From: Rhodobacter sp.
GTDB lineage: Bacteria; Pseudomonadota; Alphaproteobacteria; Rhodobacterales; Rhodobacteraceae
Length of the DNA: 47,795 bases
NCBI GenBank assembly: GCA_020250175.1
Contig: JADCEN010000055.1
Coordinates: 1 to 47,795, forward strand
Direction: 5' to 3'
In this document: piece after piece, positions 25,765 through 34,237 of the stretch
Layout of the letters: every line of letters starts with the position of its first letter
Numbering within the stretch: position 1 is the first letter of the stretch
The notes under the pieces: model-generated
Told to the model about the DNA's origin: nothing
Databases searched by the model: none
What the model saw: the letters and a program-made list of their open reading frames with translations, nothing else
Program-made: the position numbers and the translations under genes

Positions 25765-26874
25765 TCAGCCCACCCGTGCCGCGTCCAGTGCGGCGGGCAG
25801 GGCGGCGGCAAAGGCGGCGATATCCGCCTTTGGTCCCGTGCTGACCCGGATGCAGCGATCCTGCGGCGCAACGCCGGGCATCCGCACGAAAATGTCCCGT
25901 GCGATCAGCGATTGCAGCACCCGCCGCGCAAAGGCGCCGTCCCGGCCGCAATCGATGGTCACGAAATTGGTGGCCGAGGGCAGGGGCAGCAGCCCGTTGG
26001 CGCGCGCCAGCTGTGCCAGCGTGCTTCGGGCGTGGCCGACCTGCACGCACACATGGGCAAGCCAGGCCTGATCGGCCAGCGCCGCCAGTGCCCCCGCCTG
26101 CGCGATGCGCCCGACGCCGAAATGGTTGCGCACCTTGTCAAAGGCCGACACGAGCGCTGGGGCGGCCAGGCCATAGCCCACCCGCAACCCGGCCATGCCA
26201 TAGCCCTTGGAAAAGGTGCGCAGCCGGATCACGCGCGGATCATCCGCCGCGATGGCCGGGGCCGTGCCGGGCGGGGCCAGATCGACATAGGCCTCGTCCA
26301 GGATCAGCAGGGTGCCTTCGGGCAGGGCCGCGATCATTGCCTCAATCACCGGGGCAGGGTGCCAGGACCCCATCGGATTGTCCGGATTCGCCAGATAGAT
26401 AAGCTTTGCTCCGGTTTCGCGCGCCCGATCCGCCAGCGCCTGCGGGTCTTCGTGATCGCCCGCATAGGGCACCCTGTGCAGCACGCCGCCAAAGCCTGCG
26501 ACGTGGAAGTTGAAGGTCGGATAGGCCCCGTCCGAGGTGACGACAGCATCACCGGGACCGACCAGCAGCCGCACCAGCAGGCCCAGCAGCCCGTCGATGC
26601 CTTCGCCGATCACCACATGCGCCGGGCTTACCCCGTGATGCGCGGCAATGGCGCTGCGCAGATCATGCAATTCCGGGTCGCCATACATCCAGACATCGCG
26701 GGCGGCGGCCTGCATCGCGGCAATGGCGCGGGGCGAGGGGCCAAAGGCGCTTTCATTGGCCCCGAGCCGCGCCGCGAAGGCCCGCCCGCGCGCCCGTTCC
26801 TGCGCCTCCGGCCCCACAAAGGGCACGGTCGAGGGCAGCGAAGCCGCCAGCGGGGTAAAGCGGGGTCCGGTCAT
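25765..26874 (-). CDS. PLP-dependent class I/II aminotransferase (HisC-like)
   Basis: 369 residues from ATG 26874. The frame is open for another 800 bases upstream but that part is antisense to valS and is not used. Hallmarks are LGANESAFGPSP near 38-49, YLANPDNPMGSWH near 165, LDEAYVDLAP near 195, and the PLP lysine in RTFSKGYGMAGLRVGYG near 220. This is the fold-type I subgroup of histidinol-phosphate and related aminotransferases. No his, tyr or phe genes are adjacent, so a specific amino donor or acceptor cannot be assigned. Confidence 0.85.
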   Translation of the reverse strand: MTGPRFTPLAASLPSTVPFVGPEAQERARGRAFAARLGANESAFGPSPRAIAAMQAAARDVWMYGDPELHDLRSAIAAHHGVSPAHVVIGEGIDGLLGLLVRLLVGPGDAVVTSDGAYPTFNFHVAGFGGVLHRVPYAGDHEDPQALADRARETGAKLIYLANPDNPMGSWHPAPVIEAMIAALPEGTLLILDEAYVDLAPPGTAPAIAADDPRVIRLRTFSKGYGMAGLRVGYGLAAPALVSAFDKVRNHFGVGRIAQAGALAALADQAWLAHVCVQVGHARSTLAQLARANGLLPLPSATNFVTIDCGRDGAFARRVLQSLIARDIFVRMPGVAPQDRCIRVSTGPKADIAAFAAALPAALDAARVG

Positions 26875-26936
26875 GCGGGCATCAGAAGCGGAAAATGCCC
26901 GCTCCGGCAAGGGGGCGCTTGATCCGGGCCGGGACG

Positions 26937-27056
26937 GGGGGCTGTCTGCCCCCTTGTCCAGCCCGGCCACAGGCCGGGCGTTCTTCGCGGAAACCTTCCA
27001 CCGGAAGGTTTCTGTTCGCTCATCACCCCCCCCGAGGGTATTTCCGCCGAAAAGAA
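26937..27056. repeat. Array of three intergenic hairpins plus a Rhodobacter-style motif
   Basis: Three perfect inverted repeats follow one another between valS and the aminotransferase gene. They are GGGGGC-TGTCT-GCCCCC (26937-26953, followed by TT), GCCCGGCC-ACA-GGCCGGGC (26961-26979) and GAAACCTTCC-ACC-GGAAGGTTTC (26990-27012). CCGAGGGTATTT (27032-27043) and an A/G-rich tail complete the array; I associate that motif with intergenic regions of Rhodobacteraceae. The GGGGGC hairpin recurs in inverted orientation near 38,653. The array probably ends valS transcription and belongs to a dispersed repeat type. Confidence 0.55.
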
Positions 27057-27065
27057 GCCCCCGGG

Positions 27066-30000
27066 TCAGGCCAGTTCGGCCAGACGGGCCAGGGCGGCGC
27101 GCAGCTTGCCCGCCTCGTCTTCGCCCTGTTCCAGCTTGTCGCGGGTCTCGTCCACCACCTCTTCCTTGGCCGAGGCCAGGAAGGCGGGGTTGGACAGCCG
27201 TCCGCGCAGGCCGGTCAGGTCTTTTTCCAGCTTTTCCAGCGTCTTGGCAAGGCGGGCCTTTTCTTCGGCAATGTCGATGACCCCCTCCAGCGGCAGGGCG
27301 AAGGTGCCGCCTTCGACGGCGATGGTGATGGCCCCCTTCGGGGCTTTCGGCGCTTCGGTCAGCGTCTCGATCCGGGCCAGGCGGCGGATCAGCGCTGCGT
27401 TGCGTGCCCAGGCGGTGCGGCCGGCCTCGTCCAGCGCCAGTTGCAACATGTCCAGCTTCAGCCCCACCGGCACATGCATCTGCGCGCGGGCTGACCGGAT
27501 GTCTTCGATCAGCGCGATGACCCAAGTCATTTCCCGCATCGCCGGCGCATCGACCAGCTCCTCGCCATAGTCCGGCCAGTCGGCATGAACCAGCATCTTG
27601 GCGCGGGTGCCGGTGGTCTGCCACAGCTCTTCGGTGATGAAGGGCATAATCGGATGCAGCAGGATCATGCACTGATCCAGCACCCAGCCCATGGTGGCGC
27701 GCGTTTCCGCCGCTTGCGGCCCGTCGAACAGCGGCTTGGCGAATTCCACATACCAGTCGCAGACCTTGCCCCAGACAAAGGCATAAAGCGCGGTCGCCGC
27801 CTGATCAAAGCGGTACCCGGCCAGCGCCGCATCCACCTCAGCCCGCACCCGCGCCGCCTCGCCGATGATCCAGCGGTTGGCGGTGGCGGTGGCAGCGGGG
27901 GGCGTGGCCGATGTCACATGCCCGTCCCAGACGCCATTCATCTCGGCAAAGCGGCAGGCGTTCCACAGCTTGGTGCCGAAATTGCGATAGCCCGCGATGC
28001 GCTGGGTATCCAGCTTCAGCACCCCGCCCAAGCTGGCCATCGCCGCATTGGCAAAGCGCAAGCTGTCGGCACCGTATTGATCGATGATCTCCAGGGGATC
28101 AATGACATTGCCCAGCGATTTGGACATTTTCTTGCCCTTGGCGTCGCGCACAAGGCCGTGCAGATAGACGGTGTGGAACGGAATATCGTTCACCACCGCC
28201 AACTGCATCATCATCATCCGGGCGACCCAGAAGAACAGGATATCCTGCCCGGTCACAAGGACCGAAGTGGGAAAGTATCTCGCCAGTTCCGGCGTGGGGT
28301 CCGGCCAGTCCAGCGTGCCGATGGGCCAGAGGCCGGAGGAGAACCAGGTGTCGAGCACGTCGGGGTCGCGGTAAACAAATAGTGGAAACGCGGCTTCTTT
28401 GCCTTGGTTTGACTGATAGATCGCTGCAGACAAGGTTTTGACGTTCAGCCAAGATTCGTATTGTTCGCGAAACTCACGGTCGCTTGGCGGACTAGAAACG
28501 ATTTCAGGACGTGACCCATATATCTCTGCGAATTGGTTTAACGCTTCCAATTCAGTAACAGCGCAAACACTTATCCGATGAGTCAGGTCAATGTTTCTGC
28601 TTCCATCGGCGTTCAGGGTGACTTTTGGACCATACCACACCGGAATCTGATGCCCCCACCAAAGCTGGCGGGAAATGCACCAGGGCTCGATATTCTCCAG
28701 CCAGTGGAAATAGGTCTTCTCCCCGCTCGGCGGGATGATCTTTGTGCGGCCCGTCCGCACCGCCTCCAACGCCGGTTCCACGATCTTCGCGGTGTCCACA
28801 AACCACTGGTCGGTCAGCATCGGCTCGATCACCACCTTCGACCGGTCGCCGAAGGGCTGCATGATGGGTTTGGATTCAACGAGGGGGATCAACTCAACCC
28901 CGTCCCGGGCTTGACCCGGGACCTCGCCCTGGGCTTGACTTGGGGTCTCGCCCCGGGCTTGACCCGGGGTCTCGTCTTCGGCAGCGCGGCCGGTTTCGGT
29001 GAGAGGCCCCGGGTCGAGCCCGGGGCGGGGTTTGGGGGCGGGCACCATCACCGCCAGCCCCTCGGCGGTGATCTGATCCACCACGCGCCTGCGCGCCTCG
29101 AACCGGTCCAGCCCGCGCAGATCGTCCGGCACCAGGTTCAGCGCGTCCACTTCGGAGTCCGACAGCGCAAAGGGCTGCTCGACAAACCCGGCAGGCACAT
29201 AGCCTTTCGCGACCAGCCAGGCGCGGCTCATGCGGCCTGCGACCCCGGCGGCTTCGGCATAGGGCGCACCATCTGCGCGCATCGCGCCCTTGGTATCCAT
29301 CAGCCGGTAACACGGAATGCCATGCCGCATCGCCACTGCATAGTCATTGAAATCATGCGCCCCGGTGATCTTCACCGCGCCGGACCCGAAGGCAGGGTCC
29401 GGATATTCATCGGCAATGATCGGTATCAACCGGCGTTGCGCCTTTGGCCCCACCGGAATTTCACAAAGTTTCCCGATGATTGGCGCATAGCGTTCATCTG
29501 ATGGATGAACAGCCACCGCCCCATCGCCCAGCATGGTTTCGGGCCGCGTGGTGGCGATGGAAATGTAATCGCGCGTCTCGCGCAGGGTCACGGTCCCGTC
29601 TGCGTCTTTCTCAATATATTCATAGGTTTCCCCGCCTGCCAGCGGGTATTTGAAGTGCCACATATGCCCCGGCACTTCGATGTTTTCGACCTCCAGGTCG
29701 GAAATCGCGGTTTCGAACTGCGGGTCCCAGTTCACCAGCCGCTTGCCGCGATAGATCAGGCCCTTGGCATAAAGATCGACGAAAACCTTGATGACCGCAT
29801 CGTGAAAGTTGCCAGCCTCGCCCTCGGGCGCTCCGGGGGCGCCGGACATGGTGAAAGCCTCGCGGGACCAGTCGCAGGACGCCCCCAGCCGCTTCAGCTG
29901 GCCGGCGATGGTGCCGCGCGACTTCTGCTTTTGCTCCCAGACGCGGGCGATGAACCGCTCCCGCCCCATGGTGCGGCGGTCGGGTTCCTGATGCAGCGCC

Positions 30001-30290
30001 ATGTCGCGTTCGGTCACCATCTGGGTCGCAATCCCCGCGTGGTCGGTGCCGGGTTGCCACAGCGTGTCAAAGCCCCGCATCCGGTGCCAGCGCACCAGAA
30101 TGTCCTGCAGGGTGTTGTTGAAGGCGTGCCCGATATGCAGGCTGCCGGTGACATTCGGCGGCGGGATCATGATGCAGAAGGTCTCGGGCCGCGATGCATT
30201 GGCCCCCGCCCGAAACGCCCCCGCCTCTTCCCAGGCGGCGTAAATCCGCGCTTCGGCCTCGGTCGCGTCAAAGGTCTTTTCCATCGGCAT
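27066..30290 (-). CDS. valS: Valyl-tRNA synthetase
   Basis: 1074 residues from ATG 30290 ([17 protein letters not shown]; ATGs at 30299 and 30284 are alternatives). Class I signatures are present: [14 protein letters not shown] near 44 (HIGH) and [12 protein letters not shown] near 720 (KMSKS). A valyl-specific anticodon-binding domain and a C-terminal coiled-coil ([19 protein letters not shown]) follow. It charges tRNA-Val and edits mischarged threonine. The gene is longer than most bacterial valS because of two in-frame insertions: an 8-residue repeat block near 439-464 (28,899-28,974) and a segment of about 75 residues near 563-641 (28,366-28,612) that is AT-rich compared with its surroundings. 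Both keep the frame open, so the gene appears functional. Confidence 0.96.
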   Translation of the reverse strand: MPMEKTFDATEAEARIYAAWEEAGAFRAGANASRPETFCIMIPPPNVTGSLHIGHAFNNTLQDILVRWHRMRGFDTLWQPGTDHAGIATQMVTERDMALHQEPDRRTMGRERFIARVWEQKQKSRGTIAGQLKRLGASCDWSREAFTMSGAPGAPEGEAGNFHDAVIKVFVDLYAKGLIYRGKRLVNWDPQFETAISDLEVENIEVPGHMWHFKYPLAGGETYEYIEKDADGTVTLRETRDYISIATTRPETMLGDGAVAVHPSDERYAPIIGKLCEIPVGPKAQRRLIPIIADEYPDPAFGSGAVKITGAHDFNDYAVAMRHGIPCYRLMDTKGAMRADGAPYAEAAGVAGRMSRAWLVAKGYVPAGFVEQPFALSDSEVDALNLVPDDLRGLDRFEARRRVVDQITAEGLAVMVPAPKPRPGLDPGPLTETGRAAEDETPGQARGETPSQAQGEVPGQARDGVELIPLVESKPIMQPFGDRSKVVIEPMLTDQWFVDTAKIVEPALEAVRTGRTKIIPPSGEKTYFHWLENIEPWCISRQLWWGHQIPVWYGPKVTLNADGSRNIDLTHRISVCAVTELEALNQFAEIYGSRPEIVSSPPSDREFREQYESWLNVKTLSAAIYQSNQGKEAAFPLFVYRDPDVLDTWFSSGLWPIGTLDWPDPTPELARYFPTSVLVTGQDILFFWVARMMMMQLAVVNDIPFHTVYLHGLVRDAKGKKMSKSLGNVIDPLEIIDQYGADSLRFANAAMASLGGVLKLDTQRIAGYRNFGTKLWNACRFAEMNGVWDGHVTSATPPAATATANRWIIGEAARVRAEVDAALAGYRFDQAATALYAFVWGKVCDWYVEFAKPLFDGPQAAETRATMGWVLDQCMILLHPIMPFITEELWQTTGTRAKMLVHADWPDYGEELVDAPAMREMTWVIALIEDIRSARAQMHVPVGLKLDMLQLALDEAGRTAWARNAALIRRLARIETLTEAPKAPKGAITIAVEGGTFALPLEGVIDIAEEKARLAKTLEKLEKDLTGLRGRLSNPAFLASAKEEVVDETRDKLEQGEDEAGKLRAALARLAELA
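28899..29030. repeat. Palindromic 24-bp repeat block inside valS
   Basis: Three consecutive units based on CCCGGGCTTGACCCGGG then (A/G)(C/T)CTCG begin near 28904, 28927 and 28951, with a period close to 24 bp. A related inverted unit CCCCGGGTCGAGCCCGGGG lies at 29007-29025. The core is palindromic. On the coding (minus) strand the block reads as 8-residue units [16 protein letters not shown] and PGQARDGV, so it is tolerated in frame as a low-complexity linker. Confidence 0.75.
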
Positions 30291-30356
30291 TTTCTGCATC
30301 CCGCACGTTCGGGTGGTGTCTACCCCGCACGGTGCCGAAGGAAAAGCGTCTTTCCA

Positions 30357-30383
30357 GGCGGCGCGCAGACCTTGCGCGCCGCC
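30357..30383 (-). terminator. Strong hairpin, likely terminator of the membrane-protein operon
   Basis: GGCGGCGCGC (30357-30366) and GCGCGCCGCC (30374-30383) form a perfect 10-bp GC stem with a 7-base loop, ten bases after the stop of the minus-strand gene at 30393. Reading on, the minus strand has CTTTT about a dozen bases later. It would separate this transcript from valS. Confidence 0.55.
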
Positions 30384-30392
30384 CGGAATGGG

Positions 30393-31217
30393 TCACAGAA
30401 ACGGCTGCCCCGCCAGCGCCTGCACAAAGGTTGCCACCACCAGCGCCGCATATCCGGCAGAGGCCAGCAGAACAGCGCGCCGCGCCGCTGCTTCCGGCAG
30501 GGTCAGCACCGCGATCAACCCGGCCAGCGGGATGCCATGCAGCGCATGGGTTGCCAGAAAATGCGCCACCCGCAGATCCCCCACGCTGCGTGACCAGCCC
30601 ATCAGCGGCAGCCCCGTATCCCAGTCCGCTGGCGTGCCAACGAAATGCCCGGTGGCGGCCGACATATGGAAAGCCACCGGCACTGTCAGAACAAAGGTCA
30701 GCACAAGGCCCAGCGCCACCGCCAGATGCAGCGGCCCCGGCAGGCCAGAGGCCCGGTTGCGCCAGATCGCGATGCCAAACACCGGTGCGGCAGAGGTCAG
30801 AATGACGGCAGCACCCCCCATGAACGAATAAAGCGCGGCCCAGACCGGGGAAGAGTCGTTGAAATGCGACGCCGTCCCAAGCGCGGCCGCCCCGGCGATC
30901 CACAGGACTTCAGCGATGATGGCAGCGGCAACGATGCCACAGTAAGCGCGGAAAAGGCGGGCCTGCCGAATCGCCGGCGGCAGCCAGCGGGCATAGAAGG
31001 CCAGTGTCAGCAGATAGATCGTCAGCGCGATCTGGAACTTGACCGGCTTCACCCAGAAGCTTTCGCCAAGGAACAGCCGGTCATCGATCTGCATCGCGGC
31101 CAGTGTCGCCAGCAGGGACAGGGCCATCGCGATGCCAAGCGAGGTGAACAGGGGCGCATCCTGCCGGAGTTGGGCAAGGCCGGTGAAGCGCGGGGCGGCA
31201 AGGGCAAGGGTTGTCAT
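30393..31217 (-). CDS. Predicted multi-pass membrane protein, unknown function
   Basis: 274 residues with about seven hydrophobic segments, starting near residue 24 and ending near 265. Polar loops include FWVKPVKFQIALTIY, SHFNDSSPVWAALY and RVAHFLATHALHG. Scattered His residues in or near helices (HFNDS, HMSAATGHF, HFLATHALHG) could bind a cofactor or metal, but no known signature is recognised. The start overlaps the stop of the upstream ABA4-like gene by four bases, so both are co-expressed and may work together in the inner membrane. Confidence 0.8.
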   Translation of the reverse strand: MTTLALAAPRFTGLAQLRQDAPLFTSLGIAMALSLLATLAAMQIDDRLFLGESFWVKPVKFQIALTIYLLTLAFYARWLPPAIRQARLFRAYCGIVAAAIIAEVLWIAGAAALGTASHFNDSSPVWAALYSFMGGAAVILTSAAPVFGIAIWRNRASGLPGPLHLAVALGLVLTFVLTVPVAFHMSAATGHFVGTPADWDTGLPLMGWSRSVGDLRVAHFLATHALHGIPLAGLIAVLTLPEAAARRAVLLASAGYAALVVATFVQALAGQPFL

Positions 31218-31657
31218 GTGCGGGGTTCCGTCATCAGGGGCGCGCGCAGGTTGCGGCTGGCGCGCAGAAGGGTGAAGGCAAGGTATCCGGCGGGGCCGAA
31301 CAGGAAGGTCAGCGCCAGCAGGGGCAGCACCAGCAGATGGTGTATACCCTCGGCCCGCGCCATGCGGGCGATCCAGGCACCAATCAGCAGATCGAAGGCC
31401 AGGTAATGCACCCAGCCCGCCAGCGCGATTTCAGGAAAGGTGAACAGCCGCATCACGTTCGGCAGGCTGTCGAACCCGCCCGGTGCGCGCGACCAGAAGG
31501 CGAGTATCAGCGCCGTATAGCCTGCCGAAAGCACAAGTGGAATCGCCAGCCCGGAGATCCGGTCGGACCAGCGCGGCGACAGCGGCGACAGCGCCAGCAC
31601 GATCCAGCCGATCAGGGCCAGCGTGTTGGCAGATTGGAACAGGGAGTCCGTGGGCAT
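31214..31657 (-). CDS. ABA4-like family membrane protein (DUF4281)
   Basis: 147 residues with four membrane helices. The diagnostic stretch is AGWVHYLAFDLLIGAWIARMARAEGIHHLLVLP (given here only as a landmark, residues about 80-112; key residues WVHYLAFDL and GIHH), followed by LTFLFGPAGYLAF. ABA4 in plants is required for neoxanthin synthesis; bacterial homologues have no settled role. It is the first gene of a two-gene unit with the membrane protein at 30393 and is divergent from a TetR-type regulator. Confidence 0.8.
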   Translation of the reverse strand: MPTDSLFQSANTLALIGWIVLALSPLSPRWSDRISGLAIPLVLSAGYTALILAFWSRAPGGFDSLPNVMRLFTFPEIALAGWVHYLAFDLLIGAWIARMARAEGIHHLLVLPLLALTFLFGPAGYLAFTLLRASRNLRAPLMTEPRT

Positions 31658-31669
31658 GGGAACCTCATA

Positions 31670-31715
31670 TTGACAGTGGCAAGATGAAGACTAGCGATTG
31701 ACTTGGCACTGTCAA
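31670..31715. promoter_or_regulatory. Inverted repeats between ABA4-like and TetR-type genes
   Basis: TTGACAGTGGCAAG (31670-31683) and CTTGGCACTGTCAA (31702-31715) are inverted copies with one mismatch. The right copy is also framed by TTGAC (31698-31702) and GTCAA (31711-31715). The repeats overlap TTGACA-type -35 elements on both strands. They sit in the 100-bp divergent region, which makes them the likely operators of the adjacent TetR-family regulator. Confidence 0.55.
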
Positions 31716-31758
31716 GATAATATCTGGACGGTAACAAGACTGTTTGGCGGAAGGTCCA

Positions 31759-32370
31759 ATGGAAACGGATTCCCCCCTCTGCGCAGTGCCCGAAAAGCCG
31801 CGCTACCATCACGGCGCGCTGCATGATGCACTTCTGGAAGCGGCAGAGGCGGAACTGGCCGAAACCGGGCTGGAAGCCTTTTCCCTGCGCCGGGTTGCCC
31901 GGCGTGCCGGGGTCAGCCACGCGGCCCCCGCGCATCACTTCGGCGATGTGGGCGGGCTTCTGACCGCGCTGGCGGCAGAAGGTTTCCGGCAGTTCATTGC
32001 CGCGATGACGGCGCAGCAGGCGCGTGCATCCCAGGACCCACAGGCACAGATCGTGGCGGCCGGGCTGGGATACATCGCCTTCGCAACGGAACGCCCGGCG
32101 CTGTTCCGGCTGATCTTTTCGTCAGACCGCCCTGATTTCGGCGCGCCCGACCTGGCTGCCGGATCAACGCAGGCCTATGAACATCTGAGCCGCCTCGTTG
32201 GCGCAAGGACCGGCGGGGAAGACCCGGTCGATATTGCGGCCGTCTGGGCCATGGCACATGGCCTGGCCGATCTGATGGCGGCGGGGCGGATGCACGCGAT
32301 ACAGCACCTTGCCCCCGCCGACCGGGACCGCGCCTTTTCCGGTATCATGGCACGGGCGATCCCGGGCTAG
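31759..32370 (+). CDS. TetR/AcrR-family transcriptional regulator
   Basis: 203 residues from ATG 31759 (ribosome site GGAAGG); a TTG at 31744 is less likely. The DNA-binding domain (residues about 15-60) reads RYHHGALHDALLEAAEAEL and then FSLRRVARRAGVSHAAPAHHFGD, the standard TetR helix-turn-helix. The C-terminal ligand domain ends in a TetR_C-type region (AAVWAMAHGLADLMAAGRM). It is divergent from the ABA4-like/membrane-protein pair and probably represses it. Its stop codon overlaps the stop of the convergent Lrp gene. Confidence 0.88.
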   Translation: METDSPLCAVPEKPRYHHGALHDALLEAAEAELAETGLEAFSLRRVARRAGVSHAAPAHHFGDVGGLLTALAAEGFRQFIAAMTAQQARASQDPQAQIVAAGLGYIAFATERPALFRLIFSSDRPDFGAPDLAAGSTQAYEHLSRLVGARTGGEDPVDIAAVWAMAHGLADLMAAGRMHAIQHLAPADRDRAFSGIMARAIPG

Positions 32371-32798
32371 ACCGCCCGGTCGATCCGGGTGGACAGGTGG
32401 ATCAGGCTTTCCGATGACCGCACGCCGGTCATTGCGCCGATCTGGTCCAGAACCTGATCCAGCAAAGTGGTGGATGGGGCCGCGATCTGCAGCAGCAAGT
32501 CGAACCGCCCCGAGGTGGTGAACACCCGCTCTACCTCGGGAATTGCCTTGAGCCGGGTCAGGATATTGGCCTGGGCGCGGGGTTCCACCGTCAGCAGCAC
32601 GCTGGCCCGAAGACGCCCCTCGCGCGCGGATTCTCCCAGCTTGATTGTGTAGCCGACGATCACGCCGGATGTCTCCAGCCGCTCCAGCCGGGCCTGGATG
32701 GTGGACCGGGCCACCTTCAGCCGCCGCGCCAGCGTGGCGATGGACATGCGGGCATCCGCCCCCAGCAGCCCGACGATGTTGCGATCAAGCTCATCCAT
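32367..32798 (-). CDS. Lrp/AsnC-family transcriptional regulator
   Basis: 143 residues. The N-terminal winged helix-turn-helix MDELDRNIVGLLGADARMS and LARRLKVARSTIQARLERLE (residues 1-45) is followed by a RAM effector domain (about 65-140) with VERVFTTSGRFDLLLQIA. Such feast/famine regulators respond to amino acids. It is divergent from the decarboxylase gene at 33020, so control of that gene by an amino acid such as ornithine or arginine is a reasonable guess. No operator motif could be picked out by eye in the 221-bp gap. Confidence 0.9.
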   Translation of the reverse strand: MDELDRNIVGLLGADARMSIATLARRLKVARSTIQARLERLETSGVIVGYTIKLGESAREGRLRASVLLTVEPRAQANILTRLKAIPEVERVFTTSGRFDLLLQIAAPSTTLLDQVLDQIGAMTGVRSSESLIHLSTRIDRAV

Positions 32799-33019
32799 AT
32801 ATTTTTCCTGTCCTTCACGTCAGAATAACGAAAGATCACTGCAAATCTACCCTTTTGATCGGTGAAAATGTCATACATATCCCGCATCCTGAGGTTTCAG
32901 GGAAAGGGCGGCTCATACGCACCTGGCCTGGTTGGAATGAACGCGCAAAGCGTCTCCCGAACCGTCGAGCCGGTGCAAGAGAGCAGCTTGCGTCTTGTTG
33001 GCACAGAGAAGGACAGCCG

Positions 33020-34165
33020 ATGGGACTCTCGAAAACGATCTGGACGGATCCGTCCGAATTTCTTCGCGCAAACCGGCCCGAAACGCCGGTTCTGTTTTTC
33101 TGCCCGGCGGCGCTTCAGGCAACCGCGCGCCGGTTCCTCGATGGTTTTCCGGGGCTTGTGACCTATGCGGTCAAGTCCAACCCGGAAGAGGCCGTGATCG
33201 AAAACCTGGCCGCCGCCGGGGTGTGCGGCTTTGATGTGGCCTCGCCCTTCGAGATGCGCATGATCCGCCGTCTCGTCCCGGAAGCGGCGCTGCATTACAA
33301 CAACCCGGTGCGGTCGCGGTCCGAAATCGGCGTGGCGGTGTCGCTGGGCGTCACCTCCTATTCGGTTGATTCCCGGTCCGAACTGGCCAAGCTGATCGAG
33401 CTGGTGCCCGCAAGGGGCACCGAGATCACCGTGCGCTTCAAACTGCCGGTGTCGGGGGCCGCCTACAACTTCGGTGCCAAGTTCGGCGCAACGGCAGACC
33501 TGTCGGTGGAACTGCTGAAGACCGTGGCCGAGGCGGGCTTCATCCCGTCGCTGACCTTCCACCCCGGTACGCAATGCACCGACCCCGAGGCCTGGGAGCA
33601 TTACATCCGTGCGGCAGGCGCGATTGCGCGCGACGCGGGCGTGAAGATTGCCCGGCTGAACGTGGGCGGCGGCTTTCCGTCGCACCGGCTGAACGGGCAG
33701 GCCCCGCAGCTGGAGGCGATCTTTGCCCTGATCGACCGGGTGGCGACCGAAACCTTCGGCGCGGACCGTCCCGCCCTGATCTGCGAACCCGGGCGCGGGC
33801 TTGTCGCCGATGCCTTTGCCGTTGCCGCCCCGGTCAAGGCGGTGCGCGATGGGGCGCATGTGTTTCTGAACGATGGCGTCTATGGCTCGCTTGCCGAACT
33901 GAACATGATCGGCGTGATCGACCGCACGGTCGTGCTGACGCCCGAGGGGCAGAAGCGGGCCGGGACGCCTCGCGACCTCATCGTTTTCGGACCCACCTGC
34001 GATTCGGTCGACCGGCTTCCGGGCACGCTGTTGCTGCCCGGCGACATCGATGAAGGGGATTACCTTCTGTTCTTCGGAACGGGGGCCTATTCCACCGTGA
34101 CCAACACGCGGTTCAACGGATTTGGCGAGTTGTCCATCGCGACGGTCCTATCCCTGAAACTCTGA
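33020..34165 (+). CDS. Fold-type III PLP decarboxylase, ornithine decarboxylase-like
   Basis: 381 residues from ATG 33020 (AGAAGGA upstream); the frame is open further upstream, but with no family similarity. PLP lysine lies in TYAVKSNP near 46-53, then FDVASPFE, HPGTQ near 185, GGGFPSHR near 210, EPGRGLVADAF near 250 and the active-site cysteine segment FGPTCDSVDRL near 322. This arrangement is that of eukaryotic-type ornithine/lysine decarboxylases and their alphaproteobacterial relatives. The product would be putrescine (or cadaverine). The N-carbamoylputrescine amidase gene 3.5 kb downstream on the same strand supports a polyamine role. Confidence 0.88.
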   Translation: MGLSKTIWTDPSEFLRANRPETPVLFFCPAALQATARRFLDGFPGLVTYAVKSNPEEAVIENLAAAGVCGFDVASPFEMRMIRRLVPEAALHYNNPVRSRSEIGVAVSLGVTSYSVDSRSELAKLIELVPARGTEITVRFKLPVSGAAYNFGAKFGATADLSVELLKTVAEAGFIPSLTFHPGTQCTDPEAWEHYIRAAGAIARDAGVKIARLNVGGGFPSHRLNGQAPQLEAIFALIDRVATETFGADRPALICEPGRGLVADAFAVAAPVKAVRDGAHVFLNDGVYGSLAELNMIGVIDRTVVLTPEGQKRAGTPRDLIVFGPTCDSVDRLPGTLLLPGDIDEGDYLLFFGTGAYSTVTNTRFNGFGELSIATVLSLKL

Positions 34166-34237
34166 TCATCCGATCCTCCGGCTGGACAAACCCGGCCGGG
34201 GGAGTACCCTGATCCTTGTCTTGAAGGGGATGGGAAA

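Noticed and set aside
26875-27672. N-terminal extension of the aminotransferase frame
   Set aside because: The extension is antisense to the 3' end of valS and to the hairpin array and has no similarity to aminotransferases. ATG 26874 fits the family.
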